A stretch of 64,000 nucleotides of DNA from NCBI RefSeq assembly GCF_004345245.1, contig NZ_SLUQ01000002.1:62001-126000 (forward strand). Direction: 5' to 3'. The notes under the pieces were generated by a model, which was not told the DNA's origin, did not search any database, and worked only from the letters and a program-made list of their open reading frames with translations. Below, piece by piece: positions 9,158 through 17,100 of this stretch. Source of the stretch: Rhizobium sp. BK251 (GTDB lineage: Bacteria > Pseudomonadota > Alphaproteobacteria > Rhizobiales > Rhizobiaceae). How positions within the stretch are numbered: the stretch's first letter is position 1; each line of letters starts with the position of its first letter. Position numbers and translations under genes: made by a program.

Positions 9158-9184
9158 ACCACAAAGGTAATGCGTCTTGACGGA

Positions 9185-9202
9185 TTAGACAATGGTGTCT
9201 AA
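9185..9202. promoter_or_regulatory. Operator for the TetR/efflux pair
   Basis: TTAGACA-atgg-TGTCTAA is a perfect 7-bp inverted repeat with a 4-bp spacer, 28 bases upstream of the tetR start. A further half-site-like TTAGTGTCCAA follows at about 9210, and a TTGACA hexamer lies at 9226-9231. The position between divergent tetR and exporter genes fits an operator. Confidence 0.65.
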
Positions 9203-9366
9203 TTTTACATTAGTGTCCAAATTTGTTGACACCGGTTATCGACGCATCCGCGTGATCCTCCCAAGCACGCGATCATGTCGATGACCGCCAATTCCTTCAA
9301 ACCCTCAAGAGCGACGCGGTGTGCAGGCGCTCGGTTTCGTGCACCGCTGTTTTGAAAGATTTCCCT

Positions 9367-10569
9367 ATGACGGCTTCCTTCTTTCGCATGGCGCTCATAC
9401 TTGGTCTTCTCTCTGCCATCGGCCCCTTCGCAATCGACATGTATCTCCCGGCCCTGCCTTCGATCGGCCAGGATCTCTCCGCCGAGAACAGCCTCGTCCA
9501 GCTAAGCCTGCTTTTCTTCTTCATCCCATTTGCGGTCTTCCAGCTATTCTATGGTCCGCTTTCGGACATGTGGGGCCGCAAGCTGCCGCTCTATCTCGGC
9601 ATCGGCCTCTTCGCCGTGGCAAGCGTGGGCTGCGCACTGGCGCAGAACATCGAGACCCTCATCGCCTTTCGCTTCCTGCAGGGCATCGGCGGGGCGGCAG
9701 GCATGGTCATTCCGCGGGCGATCGTGCGTGACATGCATACGGGCGTCCAGGCGGCGCGGCTAATGTCGCTGCTGATGCTCGTCTTCAGCATTTCGCCGAT
9801 CCTTGCACCGCTCACCGGCAGCGGCGTCATTGCCTTTTATGGCTGGCGCGGCGTCTTCTGGGCCGTGATGATCGCAGCCTTAATCGGGTTGATCCTGCTG
9901 GCGACGCAGTTGCATGAGACGCGCCCGAAGGAGGATCGCTCGGAAAGCGGCCTCCGCAGCGCCATGGCGGCCTATCGTTTGCTGCTCGGCGATCGCAACT
10001 TCCTGACGCTCACCTTCATCGGCGGGCTCGGCATCTCGTCCTTCCTCGTCTATCTCGCAAACTCACCCTTCGTGCTGATTGACCACTACGGGCTGACGCC
10101 GACCGAGTACAGCTTTGCGTTCTCGATCAATGCCGTGTCGTTCTTTGCCGTATCGCAGGCGACAGGCTGGCTCGGCGAACGCTTCGGTCTGGTGCGCGTC
10201 ATGCGCACGGCGGTGACCTTCTTCGCTCTCACCATGGCCGTGATGGTCATCGTCATGAGCCTGGGCTTCAGCCAGCTACCCGTGATGGCGGCTTTCCTCT
10301 TCGTCGGCTACGGCTTCCTCGGCCTTGTCATTCCGACGACTGGCGTACTCGCGCTCGAGGACCATGGTGAAATCGCCGGCACCGCCTCGGCGCTCATGGG
10401 GACGCTGCAGTTCGTTACGGCGGCAATCGCCATGCTGGTGGCCGGTATCTTCTTTGACGGCACTGCCGTGCCGATGGCCGCCGGTGTAGCGCTTTGCGCC
10501 GTAGCCGCGTTCATCCTTACGCAGGCGACGATCGGTCGACGCCGCCTCTCGCCCGCTGCGGCGGAATAG
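9367..10569 (+). CDS. MFS multidrug exporter, Bcr/CflA family
   Basis: 400 residues from the ATG at 9367 (MTASFFRMALILGLL); the upstream in-frame ATG at 9319 would add a hydrophilic leader uncommon in this family. Twelve hydrophobic segments are visible. The opening 'IGPFAIDMYLPALP' and the loop 'LFYGPLSDMWGRKLP' are diagnostic of the Bcr/CflA drug:H+ antiporters (DHA1). It would export a hydrophobic drug or natural product across the inner membrane. Control by the divergent TetR regulator is likely. Confidence 0.9.
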   Translation: MTASFFRMALILGLLSAIGPFAIDMYLPALPSIGQDLSAENSLVQLSLLFFFIPFAVFQLFYGPLSDMWGRKLPLYLGIGLFAVASVGCALAQNIETLIAFRFLQGIGGAAGMVIPRAIVRDMHTGVQAARLMSLLMLVFSISPILAPLTGSGVIAFYGWRGVFWAVMIAALIGLILLATQLHETRPKEDRSESGLRSAMAAYRLLLGDRNFLTLTFIGGLGISSFLVYLANSPFVLIDHYGLTPTEYSFAFSINAVSFFAVSQATGWLGERFGLVRVMRTAVTFFALTMAVMVIVMSLGFSQLPVMAAFLFVGYGFLGLVIPTTGVLALEDHGEIAGTASALMGTLQFVTAAIAMLVAGIFFDGTAVPMAAGVALCAVAAFILTQATIGRRRLSPAAAE

Positions 10570-10598
10570 GTCGCACCCGAAACTCTTCTCCGAACATC

Positions 10599-10626
10599 AA
10601 AGCGCCGCCCTGAGGGCGGCGCTTTT
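10599..10626 (+). terminator. Rho-independent terminator after the MFS gene
   Basis: AAGCGCCGCCC-TGA-GGGCGGCGCTT, a perfect 11-bp GC-rich stem with a three-base loop, is followed by TT. It sits 30 bases after the exporter stop and 22 bases before the convergent MBL gene stop. The A/T flanks allow it to work in both directions. Confidence 0.85.
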
Positions 10627-10647
10627 GCATTCCCCGGATATTCGCCG

Positions 10648-11685
10648 TCAGTGGGCGATCGGCCCGTCGGCCTTCTTCCAGGCATCGATACCACCCTGAA
10701 TGTGGCAGGCCGTCACGAGGCCCGCGTCCTGGGCGGCCTGTACCGCCATCGCGGATCGTTCGCCGAAGGCGCAGTAGAAGACGATCCGCTTGCCGGTCGC
10801 TGCCGCCAATTCGTGCAGCATGCCGCCTGCGCTGATGTTTTCCTGCAGATCCGCATAGGGTGCGTGCAGCGAACCGGGAATGACCCCGTATTTTTCGCGC
10901 TCGCTTCTTTCGCGCAGGTCCACGATGGCTACATCGGAACGGCCGCGTATCGCCATGGCATCCGTCGCGGAGAGCGCCCATCCATTCAAGGCAATCAAGT
11001 CCTGATGTAGGCCGACATGGATGTTGGCGGGTACGGCAACATCCATCATCTTCGGGTTAGGCAGGTTCAGGTTGTTCATGAGGTCGACATATTCGTCGAT
11101 CGATTGGACTTTCAGTCTCGGATTGAAGAGCCGCTCCTCGCCGATCGTGGAAACAGTGTCGCCCTTATAGTCGTGGGCGGGATAGAGCAGGGTTTCGTCT
11201 GGCAGCCTCAGCAGCTTGTTGAAGATCGAATCATATTGCTGGCGCGGGTTGCCATTCTGGAAGTCGGTTCGGCCCGTGCCGCGGATAAGAAGCGTATCGC
11301 CGGTAAAGACTCTCCCTTCCATGAGGAAGGAGTAGGAGTCATCCGTGTGACCGGGGGTATAGAGCACGTCTAGGCTCAGTCCCTCGATGGCGATACGATC
11401 TCCTTCGGCGACCCGCATGGAGACGACGTCGGCAAGGGTCTGCTCCCCCATCACGGTCACGCAGTGCGTGCGGTCGCGCAGAGCGCCGAGCCCGGTGATG
11501 TGATCGGCATGCAGATGCGTGTCGACCGCCTTCACCAGCTTGAGGTCGAGCTCCTCGACCAGCTTGAGGTAGCGATCGACCTTTTCGAGCACCGGATCGA
11601 TGATGAGCGCCTCGCCGCCCCGCCTGCTGGCAATCAGGTAGGTGTAAGTGCCGGAAACGCTGTCGAAAAGCTGACGGAAAATCAT
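10648..11685 (-). CDS. MBL-fold hydrolase fused to rhodanese, persulfide dioxygenase-like
   Basis: 345 residues with two domains. Residues ~1-240 are a metallo-beta-lactamase fold of the ETHE1/Blh type: 'THLHADHITG' metal motif, 'TPGHTDDSYSF', 'FTGDTLLIRGTGRTDFQ' and 'LYPAHDYKG'. Residues ~250-345 are a rhodanese domain with active-site Cys in 'VFYCAFGERSAMAV' and the terminal 'GGIDAWKKA'. Such fusions oxidise glutathione persulfide to sulfite or pass sulfane sulfur to or from thiosulfate. It lies alone between convergent MFS and co-directional peroxiredoxin genes, and a link to redox or sulfide stress is plausible. Confidence 0.85.
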   Translation of the reverse strand: MIFRQLFDSVSGTYTYLIASRRGGEALIIDPVLEKVDRYLKLVEELDLKLVKAVDTHLHADHITGLGALRDRTHCVTVMGEQTLADVVSMRVAEGDRIAIEGLSLDVLYTPGHTDDSYSFLMEGRVFTGDTLLIRGTGRTDFQNGNPRQQYDSIFNKLLRLPDETLLYPAHDYKGDTVSTIGEERLFNPRLKVQSIDEYVDLMNNLNLPNPKMMDVAVPANIHVGLHQDLIALNGWALSATDAMAIRGRSDVAIVDLRERSEREKYGVIPGSLHAPYADLQENISAGGMLHELAAATGKRIVFYCAFGERSAMAVQAAQDAGLVTACHIQGGIDAWKKADGPIAH

Positions 11686-11730
11686 TTATGCCTCCCTTGC
11701 GTTGGACTGGCGGGGCGATGACCCATGACC

Positions 11731-12390
11731 CTAGCCCTTCGGCTGGGGAACGATCCTGATATAAGGCTTCGGTGCGCGCCAGCCCTCCGGATATTGTTTT
11801 TTCGCTTCCTCGTCGCTGACACTGCCGGCGATGATCACGTCCTCGCCTTGCTGCCAGTTGACCGGGGTTGCGACCTTGTGGCGAGCGGTAAGCTGCAGCG
11901 AGTCTACCACGCGCAGGATCTCATCGAAATTGCGACCTGTGGTCATCGGATAGATCATGACCAGCTTGATCTTCTTGTCGGGGCCGATGACGAAGACATT
12001 CCGCACGGTCTGGTTGTCGGCAGGGGTGCGTTTCGTTGGATCGCCGGAAACCGGCGCGGGCAGCATGCCGTAAAGCTTGGAAACGGTGTAGTCGACGTCG
12101 GCGATCATGGGATAGTTGGGAGCGAAGCCCTGGGTCTCCTCGATGTCGCTCGCCCAGCCGGCGTGGCGGTCCAGTGGATCGACCGACAAGCCGATGATCT
12201 TTACGCCGCGCTTGTCGAACTCCGGCTTCATCCGTGCCATGTAGCCGAGCTCGGTTGTGCAGACGGGCGTGAAGTCCTTGGGGTGCGAGAAAAGCACCGC
12301 CCATGAATCACCGATCCAGTCGTGAAAGCGAATCTCGCCTTCGGTCGTCTCAACGGTGAAATCCGGTGCTATTTCGTTGATTGCCAGCAT
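11731..12390 (-). CDS. 1-Cys peroxiredoxin (Prx6/AhpC-TSA type)
   Basis: 219 residues from the ATG at 12390, preceded by AAGAGG; an open frame continues upstream to 12516 but the conserved Prx start is MLAINEIAPDF. The peroxidatic Cys lies in 'HPKDFTPVCTTELG', with a second motif 'GLSVDPLDRHAGW' and the Prx6-specific C-terminal extension 'TPVNWQQGEDVIIAGSVSDE'. It reduces peroxides in the cytoplasm; the resolving thiol is external in this subfamily. It precedes the MBL-rhodanese gene by 45 bases, so the two may be co-transcribed. Confidence 0.92.
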   Translation of the reverse strand: MLAINEIAPDFTVETTEGEIRFHDWIGDSWAVLFSHPKDFTPVCTTELGYMARMKPEFDKRGVKIIGLSVDPLDRHAGWASDIEETQGFAPNYPMIADVDYTVSKLYGMLPAPVSGDPTKRTPADNQTVRNVFVIGPDKKIKLVMIYPMTTGRNFDEILRVVDSLQLTARHKVATPVNWQQGEDVIIAGSVSDEEAKKQYPEGWRAPKPYIRIVPQPKG

Positions 12391-12779
12391 GGCTGCATAC
12401 CTCTTGTCGTGAAAGGGGTTTGTAACCACCGAAGTCTGCACCTTTTGCCTTGCCGGACAACGTCGGGCGTCCGGATAATTGGTTGCAGATGTCACGACTC
12501 GGATTGCAGTCGACATAATTTACTCGCGCATGGGTACTGGAAATCGGCGCCTGACGCGTCGCCCGAATATGCCCTCCATCGCACGTTCAGGCTGTATCCT
12601 CCCGCTAGAGAAGAACGATTATCGCGATCTACGCCTTTCATAGCGATCTATACGTCTATTTCAGCAAGGGAGAAGCATAAATTCCGAAGAGTTAGCCCCG
12701 ATGGACTTCGCTATTATCAATGGCAATCCCCGATGGAAAAAATGCGCAACACCATAACAAGAAACAAAAGGAGAAAGTT

Positions 12780-13676
12780 ATGTCGCCAGATAAGGACCGG
12801 CCTCTGCCCGCGAATAGGACGAGGCGTCACTTCCTTGGTCTTACTGCTGTTACAGGTGCCAAGATCGCTGCTGCCGCCAGTGTCACCATGGCGGCACTCT
12901 CGACGCCGAGCCGTGCCTCGGGGATATTGTGGGGCAGGGGGCGTCGCGGCGGCAACAATGGCGGTGGCGGCGAAAATGGAGGTGGTGAAAGTGGAGGCGG
13001 CAGCAACGGCGGCGGTGGCTCGGGCAGCGATGCCGGTTGCTTTCTGCGCGGCACCTGCATTGCGACCCCCGAGGGCGAGGTGCGCATCGAGGATCTGCGT
13101 ATTGGCGACCTTGTGAAGACCGCGCATGGCAAGACCGTTGCCATCAAATGGATCGGCCGCCAGCACTACAGGAAGACCGGTTCGGCTTGGCAGGACGGCG
13201 TGATGCCGGTTCGTGTTTCTCGCAACGCGCTCGGCCAGCAAGCCCCGCACGCCGATCTCTATCTCTCTGCGAACCACGCGCTCTACCTCGATGGCGTCCT
13301 CATTCGCGTCAAGGAACTCGTCAACGGTAGCTCGATTGCGCAGGCACTTCCGGAAGAAACCGGAGAAATCGAATACTTCAACATCCTGCTCGATACGCAT
13401 CAGGTCATTCTCGCCGAAGGCGTGCCTGCCGAGACTTTCCTCGTGCGTGGCGCCAATCACGAAACCTTTGCGAATTTTGCCGAGTACGAGCGGCTCTACC
13501 CTGCGGAAGCGCGTTCCACGATGGAGCCCTTCGCGCCGGTCGTCGGCTACGAAGGCGGGCATGCGCATCTGAAGGCTCTTCTTCGGCTTGCGACGCCGCG
13601 CTTAATGCGGCAGCGCGATCCGATCGAAGAAGCATACGGCAAGATCGCCGCGCGAGCCGTGGAACTGGCCATTTAA
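12780..13676 (+). CDS. Tat-signal, Gly-rich linker, Hint-domain protein
   Basis: 298 residues from the ATG at 12780, which follows AGGAG; an earlier in-frame ATG at 12720 lacks one. Residues 12-47 are a twin-arginine signal (NRTRRHFLGLTAV, then a hydrophobic Ala-rich core ending PSRASG). Residues ~52-85 are a Gly/Asn/Ser-rich linker. From Cys87 a Hint_2-type (hedgehog/intein) domain follows: 'CFLRGTCIATPEGEV', 'DLRIGDLVKTAHG', 'IKWIGRQHY', 'LYLSANHALYLDG' and 'FLVRGANHETF'. Hint domains can self-cleave at the Cys. The protein would be exported folded. Its substrate and purpose are unknown; no neighbour explains it. Confidence 0.75.
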   Translation: MSPDKDRPLPANRTRRHFLGLTAVTGAKIAAAASVTMAALSTPSRASGILWGRGRRGGNNGGGGENGGGESGGGSNGGGGSGSDAGCFLRGTCIATPEGEVRIEDLRIGDLVKTAHGKTVAIKWIGRQHYRKTGSAWQDGVMPVRVSRNALGQQAPHADLYLSANHALYLDGVLIRVKELVNGSSIAQALPEETGEIEYFNILLDTHQVILAEGVPAETFLVRGANHETFANFAEYERLYPAEARSTMEPFAPVVGYEGGHAHLKALLRLATPRLMRQRDPIEEAYGKIAARAVELAI

Positions 13677-13817
13677 GTTCCGGCGGGGAGGGCGCCGGCA
13701 ACGGCGGACACGACAAGGGAGGGGAATGGCTGCCGCAAGGGCAGGGCCGGAATCCCAGCCAATCCCGTCCGCCTCATTTTACCGTGGCGCGTTCGACCCG
13801 ACGCTGCCACGGCTCAT

Positions 13818-13842
13818 AAGCGCCCTTCGGGGCGCTTTTTTT
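13818..13842 (+). terminator. Rho-independent terminator between Hint gene and preA
   Basis: AAGCGCCC-TTCG-GGGCGCTT is an 8-bp perfect stem with a stable UUCG loop, followed by TTTTT. It lies 142 bases after the Hint stop and reads rightward; preA converges from the other side. Confidence 0.88.
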
Positions 13843-13948
13843 ATGCAGCAGTGGGCAGCTCCGTCGAAACAGGGCTGTGAGAAGGATTTGCTGATTGAAT
13901 AGCGGCGGGCCCTCGCAGCGGACAAGCCGCCGCGAGGGGTGCCCGGGA

Positions 13949-15262
13949 TCACTCCGCGGCCTGGCGGGCCATCGGGTTGTTCGGATGGGTGGTCCAGTTC
14001 GCGTAGTTGGGGTCGACCACCTTGCCGGTGCGCTTGTCGAGGCTGCCGGCTGGCAGTTCCTCCATGGTGATGCAGTTCTCGACAGGACAGACGCTGACGC
14101 AGAGATTGCAGCCGACGCATTCCTCATCCTTGACCTCGAAATGCCTGACGCCATCGACGAAGTTGGTGATCGCCTGGTGCGATGTGTCCTCGCAGGCAAT
14201 GTAGCAGCGGCCGCACTTGATGCAGGCTTCCTGATCGATCTTCGCCTTGGCGATATAGTTGAGGTTCAGATACTGCCAGTCGGAGACATTCGGCACGGCG
14301 CGGCCCGTGATGTCATCGAGATTGCGGTGGCCCTTTTCATCCATCCAGTCGGAAAGGCCGGTGATCATCTCCTGGACGATCTTGAAGCCGTAGGTCATGG
14401 CTGCGGTGCAGACCTGGACGTTGCCGGCGCCGAGCGCCATGAATTCGGCAGCGTCGCGCCAAGTGGTGATGCCGCCGATGCCGGAGATCGGCAGGCCGTA
14501 TGTTTCCGGGTCGCGGGCGATCTCGGCCACCATGTTGAGTGCGATCGGCTTGACCGCCGGGCCGCAATAGCCGCCGTGGCTGCCCTTGCCGCCGACCGTC
14601 GGGTTCGGCGCGAAATTGTCGAGGTCGACGGACACGATCGAGTTGATCGTGTTGATCAGCGATACGGCATCGGTGCCGCCGGCCTTTGCGGCGCGGGCCG
14701 GCTTGCGAATGTCGGTAATGTTGGGCGTAAGCTTGGTAATGACCGGCATTCGGGTGTACTGCTTGCACCAGCGCACGACCATCTCGATGTATTCCGGCAC
14801 CTGTCCGACCGCGGAGCCCATGCCGCGTTCCGACATGCCATGCGGACAGCCGAAATTGAGTTCGATGCCGTCGGCGCCCGTCTCTTCGACCAGCGGCAGG
14901 ATCGCCTTCCAGGCATTTTCCTCGCAGGGAACCATGATCGAGGCGATGAGCGCCCGATCCGGCCAATTCATCTTTACCTGCTTCATTTCGCGCAGGTTGG
15001 TATAGAGGTCCCGGTCAGTGATGAGCTCGATGTTGTTGAGACCGAGCAGACGGCGGTCGGCGCCCCAGATAGCGCCATAGCGCGGGCCATTGACGTTGAC
15101 GACCGGCGGGCCCTCCTCGCCAAGCGTTTTCCACACGACGCCGCCCCAGCCTGCCTTGAAGGCACGCTCGACATTGTAGGCCTTGTCTGTCGGTGGCGCG
15201 GAAGCCAGCCAAAACGGGTTCGGCGACTTGATACCGACGAAATTATTCCTGAGATCGGCCAT
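13949..15262 (-). CDS. preA: NAD-dependent dihydropyrimidine dehydrogenase, PreA subunit
   Basis: 437 residues. The first ~320 form the FMN-binding dihydroorotate-dehydrogenase-like barrel, with the catalytic Cys region 'ELNFGCPHGMSERGMGSA'. The C-terminal ~90 residues carry two [4Fe-4S] ferredoxin motifs: 'CIKCGRCYIAC' and 'CVGCNLCVSVCP'. With PreT it reduces uracil and thymine to the dihydro forms, the first step of the reductive pathway. It follows preT by 13 bases on the same strand. Confidence 0.95.
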   Translation of the reverse strand: MADLRNNFVGIKSPNPFWLASAPPTDKAYNVERAFKAGWGGVVWKTLGEEGPPVVNVNGPRYGAIWGADRRLLGLNNIELITDRDLYTNLREMKQVKMNWPDRALIASIMVPCEENAWKAILPLVEETGADGIELNFGCPHGMSERGMGSAVGQVPEYIEMVVRWCKQYTRMPVITKLTPNITDIRKPARAAKAGGTDAVSLINTINSIVSVDLDNFAPNPTVGGKGSHGGYCGPAVKPIALNMVAEIARDPETYGLPISGIGGITTWRDAAEFMALGAGNVQVCTAAMTYGFKIVQEMITGLSDWMDEKGHRNLDDITGRAVPNVSDWQYLNLNYIAKAKIDQEACIKCGRCYIACEDTSHQAITNFVDGVRHFEVKDEECVGCNLCVSVCPVENCITMEELPAGSLDKRTGKVVDPNYANWTTHPNNPMARQAAE

Positions 15263-15275
15263 GACTTATCCTCCT

Positions 15276-16637
15276 TCAGGCAACGGCTGTGGCGGGCCGC
15301 TGACCGGCAGCGAGCACGCGGTTGATGGATTCGGCCGCATCGCGACCCTGGGCAACGGCAGAGACCGTCAGGTCGTCACCGCCAAGCACACAGTCGCCAC
15401 CTGCCCAGACGCGTTCGAGCGAGGTGTGACCTTCGCCATCAATGACGATGCGGCCGGAGGAGAGCTTGAGCCCGCCGAGGACGGAACCGTCGAAGGTCTG
15501 GCCGATCGCCTTGAAGATCTGGTCGGCCGCGATGACGCCCGTTTCGCCGGTGCCAGCGAGCTTGCCATCAGTGATCGCCGTGTATTCCACCTCGAGACCG
15601 GCGACCTTGCCGGCGTCGGAGATGATGGACTTAGGCGCCATCCAATGGCGGATGATGACGCCCTTGGAGGTCGCGAGGTCCTGCTCGAATTCCGAGGCGT
15701 TCATGTGTTCCTTGCCGCGGCGATAACAGATCGTCACTTCCTCGGCGCCGAGCAATTTCGCCTGCACGGCCGCGTCGATGGCGGTCATGCCGCCGCCGAG
15801 GACGACGACGCGTCTTCCTATCGCGACAGCGGCCTTGTCTGCTGCCTGGCGGAGCCCGGCGATGAAGGTCACGGCATCATCCACGCCGGCAAGATCCTCA
15901 TCGGCGATTCCAAGTGCATTGACGCCGGCAAGGCCAAGCCCGAGGAAGACCGCATCATACTGAGAGGTAAGGTCGGCAAGCGTGAAATCGCGACCGAGCA
16001 TCTGGCCGTGGCGGACTTCGATGCCGCCGATCGACAGCACGTATTCGACCTCGCTCTGGGCGAAATCGTCGACCGCCTTGTAGGTCGCGATGCCGTATTC
16101 GTTGAGGCCGCCTGATTTCTCACGCGCGTCGAGGATAACGACCGCATGGCCTTTGACCGCAAGCCGGTGAGCGCAGGCAAGCCCTGCCGGTCCAGCGCCG
16201 ACGACAGCGACTTTCCTTCCGGTGGAGGCGGCACGCGCGTAGAACTGCTTGCCCGCCTGAATGGCGGCATCAGTGGCGTAGCGCTGCAGGCGACCGATTT
16301 CGACCGGCCGTTCCTCTGCGGTATTGCGTACGCAGGCCTCCTCGCAAAGCTCTTCGGTGGGACAGACGCGGGCGCACATGCCGCCCAGGATATTCTGGTC
16401 GAAGATCGTCTTTGCCGAGCCCAGTGGATTGCCGGTCGATATCTGGCGGATAAAGAGCGGGATGTCGATGGAGGTGGGACAGGCCGTCATGCACGGCGCG
16501 TCGTAGCAGAAATAACAGCGGTCGGCCGCGACCAGCGCTTCGTGGTTGTCGAGGCGCGGATGTAGATCGGAAAAATTAGCATCGTACTCGGCGGACGAAA
16601 GCCGGCCGGAACGAATCCCATTTTTCAGTCGTTCCAT
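15276..16637 (-). CDS. preT: Dihydropyrimidine dehydrogenase, PreT subunit (FAD/NAD oxidoreductase)
   Basis: 453 residues. The N-terminal ~130 residues are the Cys-rich helical iron-sulfur domain (CYFCYDAPCMTACPTSID; GGMCARVCPTEELCEEAC). Two dinucleotide-binding motifs follow: FAD at 'VAVVGAGPAGLACAHRL' and NAD(P) at 'VVVLGGGMTAIDAA'. PreT passes electrons from NADH to PreA. First gene of the preTA operon; a RutR-like box lies about 60 bases upstream of its start. Confidence 0.94.
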   Translation of the reverse strand: MERLKNGIRSGRLSSAEYDANFSDLHPRLDNHEALVAADRCYFCYDAPCMTACPTSIDIPLFIRQISTGNPLGSAKTIFDQNILGGMCARVCPTEELCEEACVRNTAEERPVEIGRLQRYATDAAIQAGKQFYARAASTGRKVAVVGAGPAGLACAHRLAVKGHAVVILDAREKSGGLNEYGIATYKAVDDFAQSEVEYVLSIGGIEVRHGQMLGRDFTLADLTSQYDAVFLGLGLAGVNALGIADEDLAGVDDAVTFIAGLRQAADKAAVAIGRRVVVLGGGMTAIDAAVQAKLLGAEEVTICYRRGKEHMNASEFEQDLATSKGVIIRHWMAPKSIISDAGKVAGLEVEYTAITDGKLAGTGETGVIAADQIFKAIGQTFDGSVLGGLKLSSGRIVIDGEGHTSLERVWAGGDCVLGGDDLTVSAVAQGRDAAESINRVLAAGQRPATAVA

Positions 16638-16695
16638 TGAAGTTCCCTCTTTATTGTAAACGCCTGATATAAAGACGGTAACTCAGGATAAAAAA

Positions 16696-16711
16696 TTTAT
16701 CAAATGGTAAA
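16696..16711. promoter_or_regulatory. RutR-like operator upstream of preT
   Basis: TTTATCA-AA-TGGTAAA fits the same 7+2+7 layout as the box at 7584-7599 and shares its TGGTAAA half. It lies 59 bases upstream of the preT start. The left half departs from TTGACCA at two positions, so this is a weaker match. Confidence 0.45.
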
Positions 16712-16934
16712 ATTTCTAGGTCGGCCACCTGGGAACGTTGGGACCTTTGGCGCGAAAATCTTCCCGAAGACCTGTGACGTAAGCTTATAATTTCATTGGT
16801 TTTTTGTCGTGGTGCGCGCGGCTCTCGGGAGCCTGAGTTCTTCCGCCGCAGGCCGTTTGTCCGGACACGAAATGCGGTGCTTCGACGAGGCTTCTTGGGT
16901 GCTCCCGAAAAAATCAAGTTTTCTTAATTTCTTT

Positions 16935-16959
16935 GGAACTTTTGCGGCAACTTCCCGTT
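16935..16959 (+). promoter_or_regulatory. EcfG (RpoE2)-type promoter directed rightward
   Basis: GGAAC at 16935-16939, an 18-base spacer and TT at 16958-16959 match the alphaproteobacterial general-stress sigma consensus GGAAC-N18/19-TT. The extended form GGAACTTT-N13-CGTT is shared exactly with three other promoters in this locus. No annotated rightward gene follows before the terminator at 17054, so it appears to drive a short RNA. Confidence 0.75.
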
Positions 16960-16965
16960 ATCAGC

Positions 16966-17087
16966 CTATCTAGGAGATGACGCATCGACCCAGCATGCGC
17001 GCCCCCAATCATCTCCGGATATAACTCACGGTCCCCTCCCGATGAGTGAAAACAGCCAGTGCGCCGCCCTCGCACTGGCTATTTTTC
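16966..17087 (+). ncRNA. Candidate stress-induced small RNA, about 120 nt
   Basis: The interval runs from just past an EcfG-type promoter to a strong rightward terminator hairpin, and holds no credible ORF. The transcript would contain a single-stranded-looking CCCCUCCCG stretch around 17033-17041, complementary to Shine-Dalgarno sequences, a common design in rhizobial trans-acting sRNAs. The 5' end is an estimate from promoter spacing. Sequence alone does not show that it is transcribed. Confidence 0.55.
17054..17087. terminator. Bidirectional terminator between sRNA candidate and HWE kinase
   Basis: AGCCAGTGCG at 17054-17063 pairs perfectly with CGCACTGGCT at 17071-17080 around a seven-base loop, followed by ATTTTTC. 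On the minus strand the stem follows the kinase stop (17101) by 20 bases and is trailed by TTTTC, so it can end both transcripts. Confidence 0.88.
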
Positions 17088-17100
17088 GTCTGACAGGTCG

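Noticed and set aside
13895..15325. 476-codon plus-strand ORF opposite preA and other long antisense frames
   Set aside because: High GC and codon bias produce long open frames on the opposite strand; the translated sequences have no domain character, whereas preA is unmistakable.
16733..16760. Another GGAAC motif upstream of preT
   Set aside because: No TT at the 18- or 19-base spacing, so it does not fit the EcfG promoter.
16651..16917. 88-codon minus-strand ORF upstream of preT
   Set aside because: It overlaps the RutR-like box and preT promoter region, has no ribosome binding site and shows no recognisable domain or signal.
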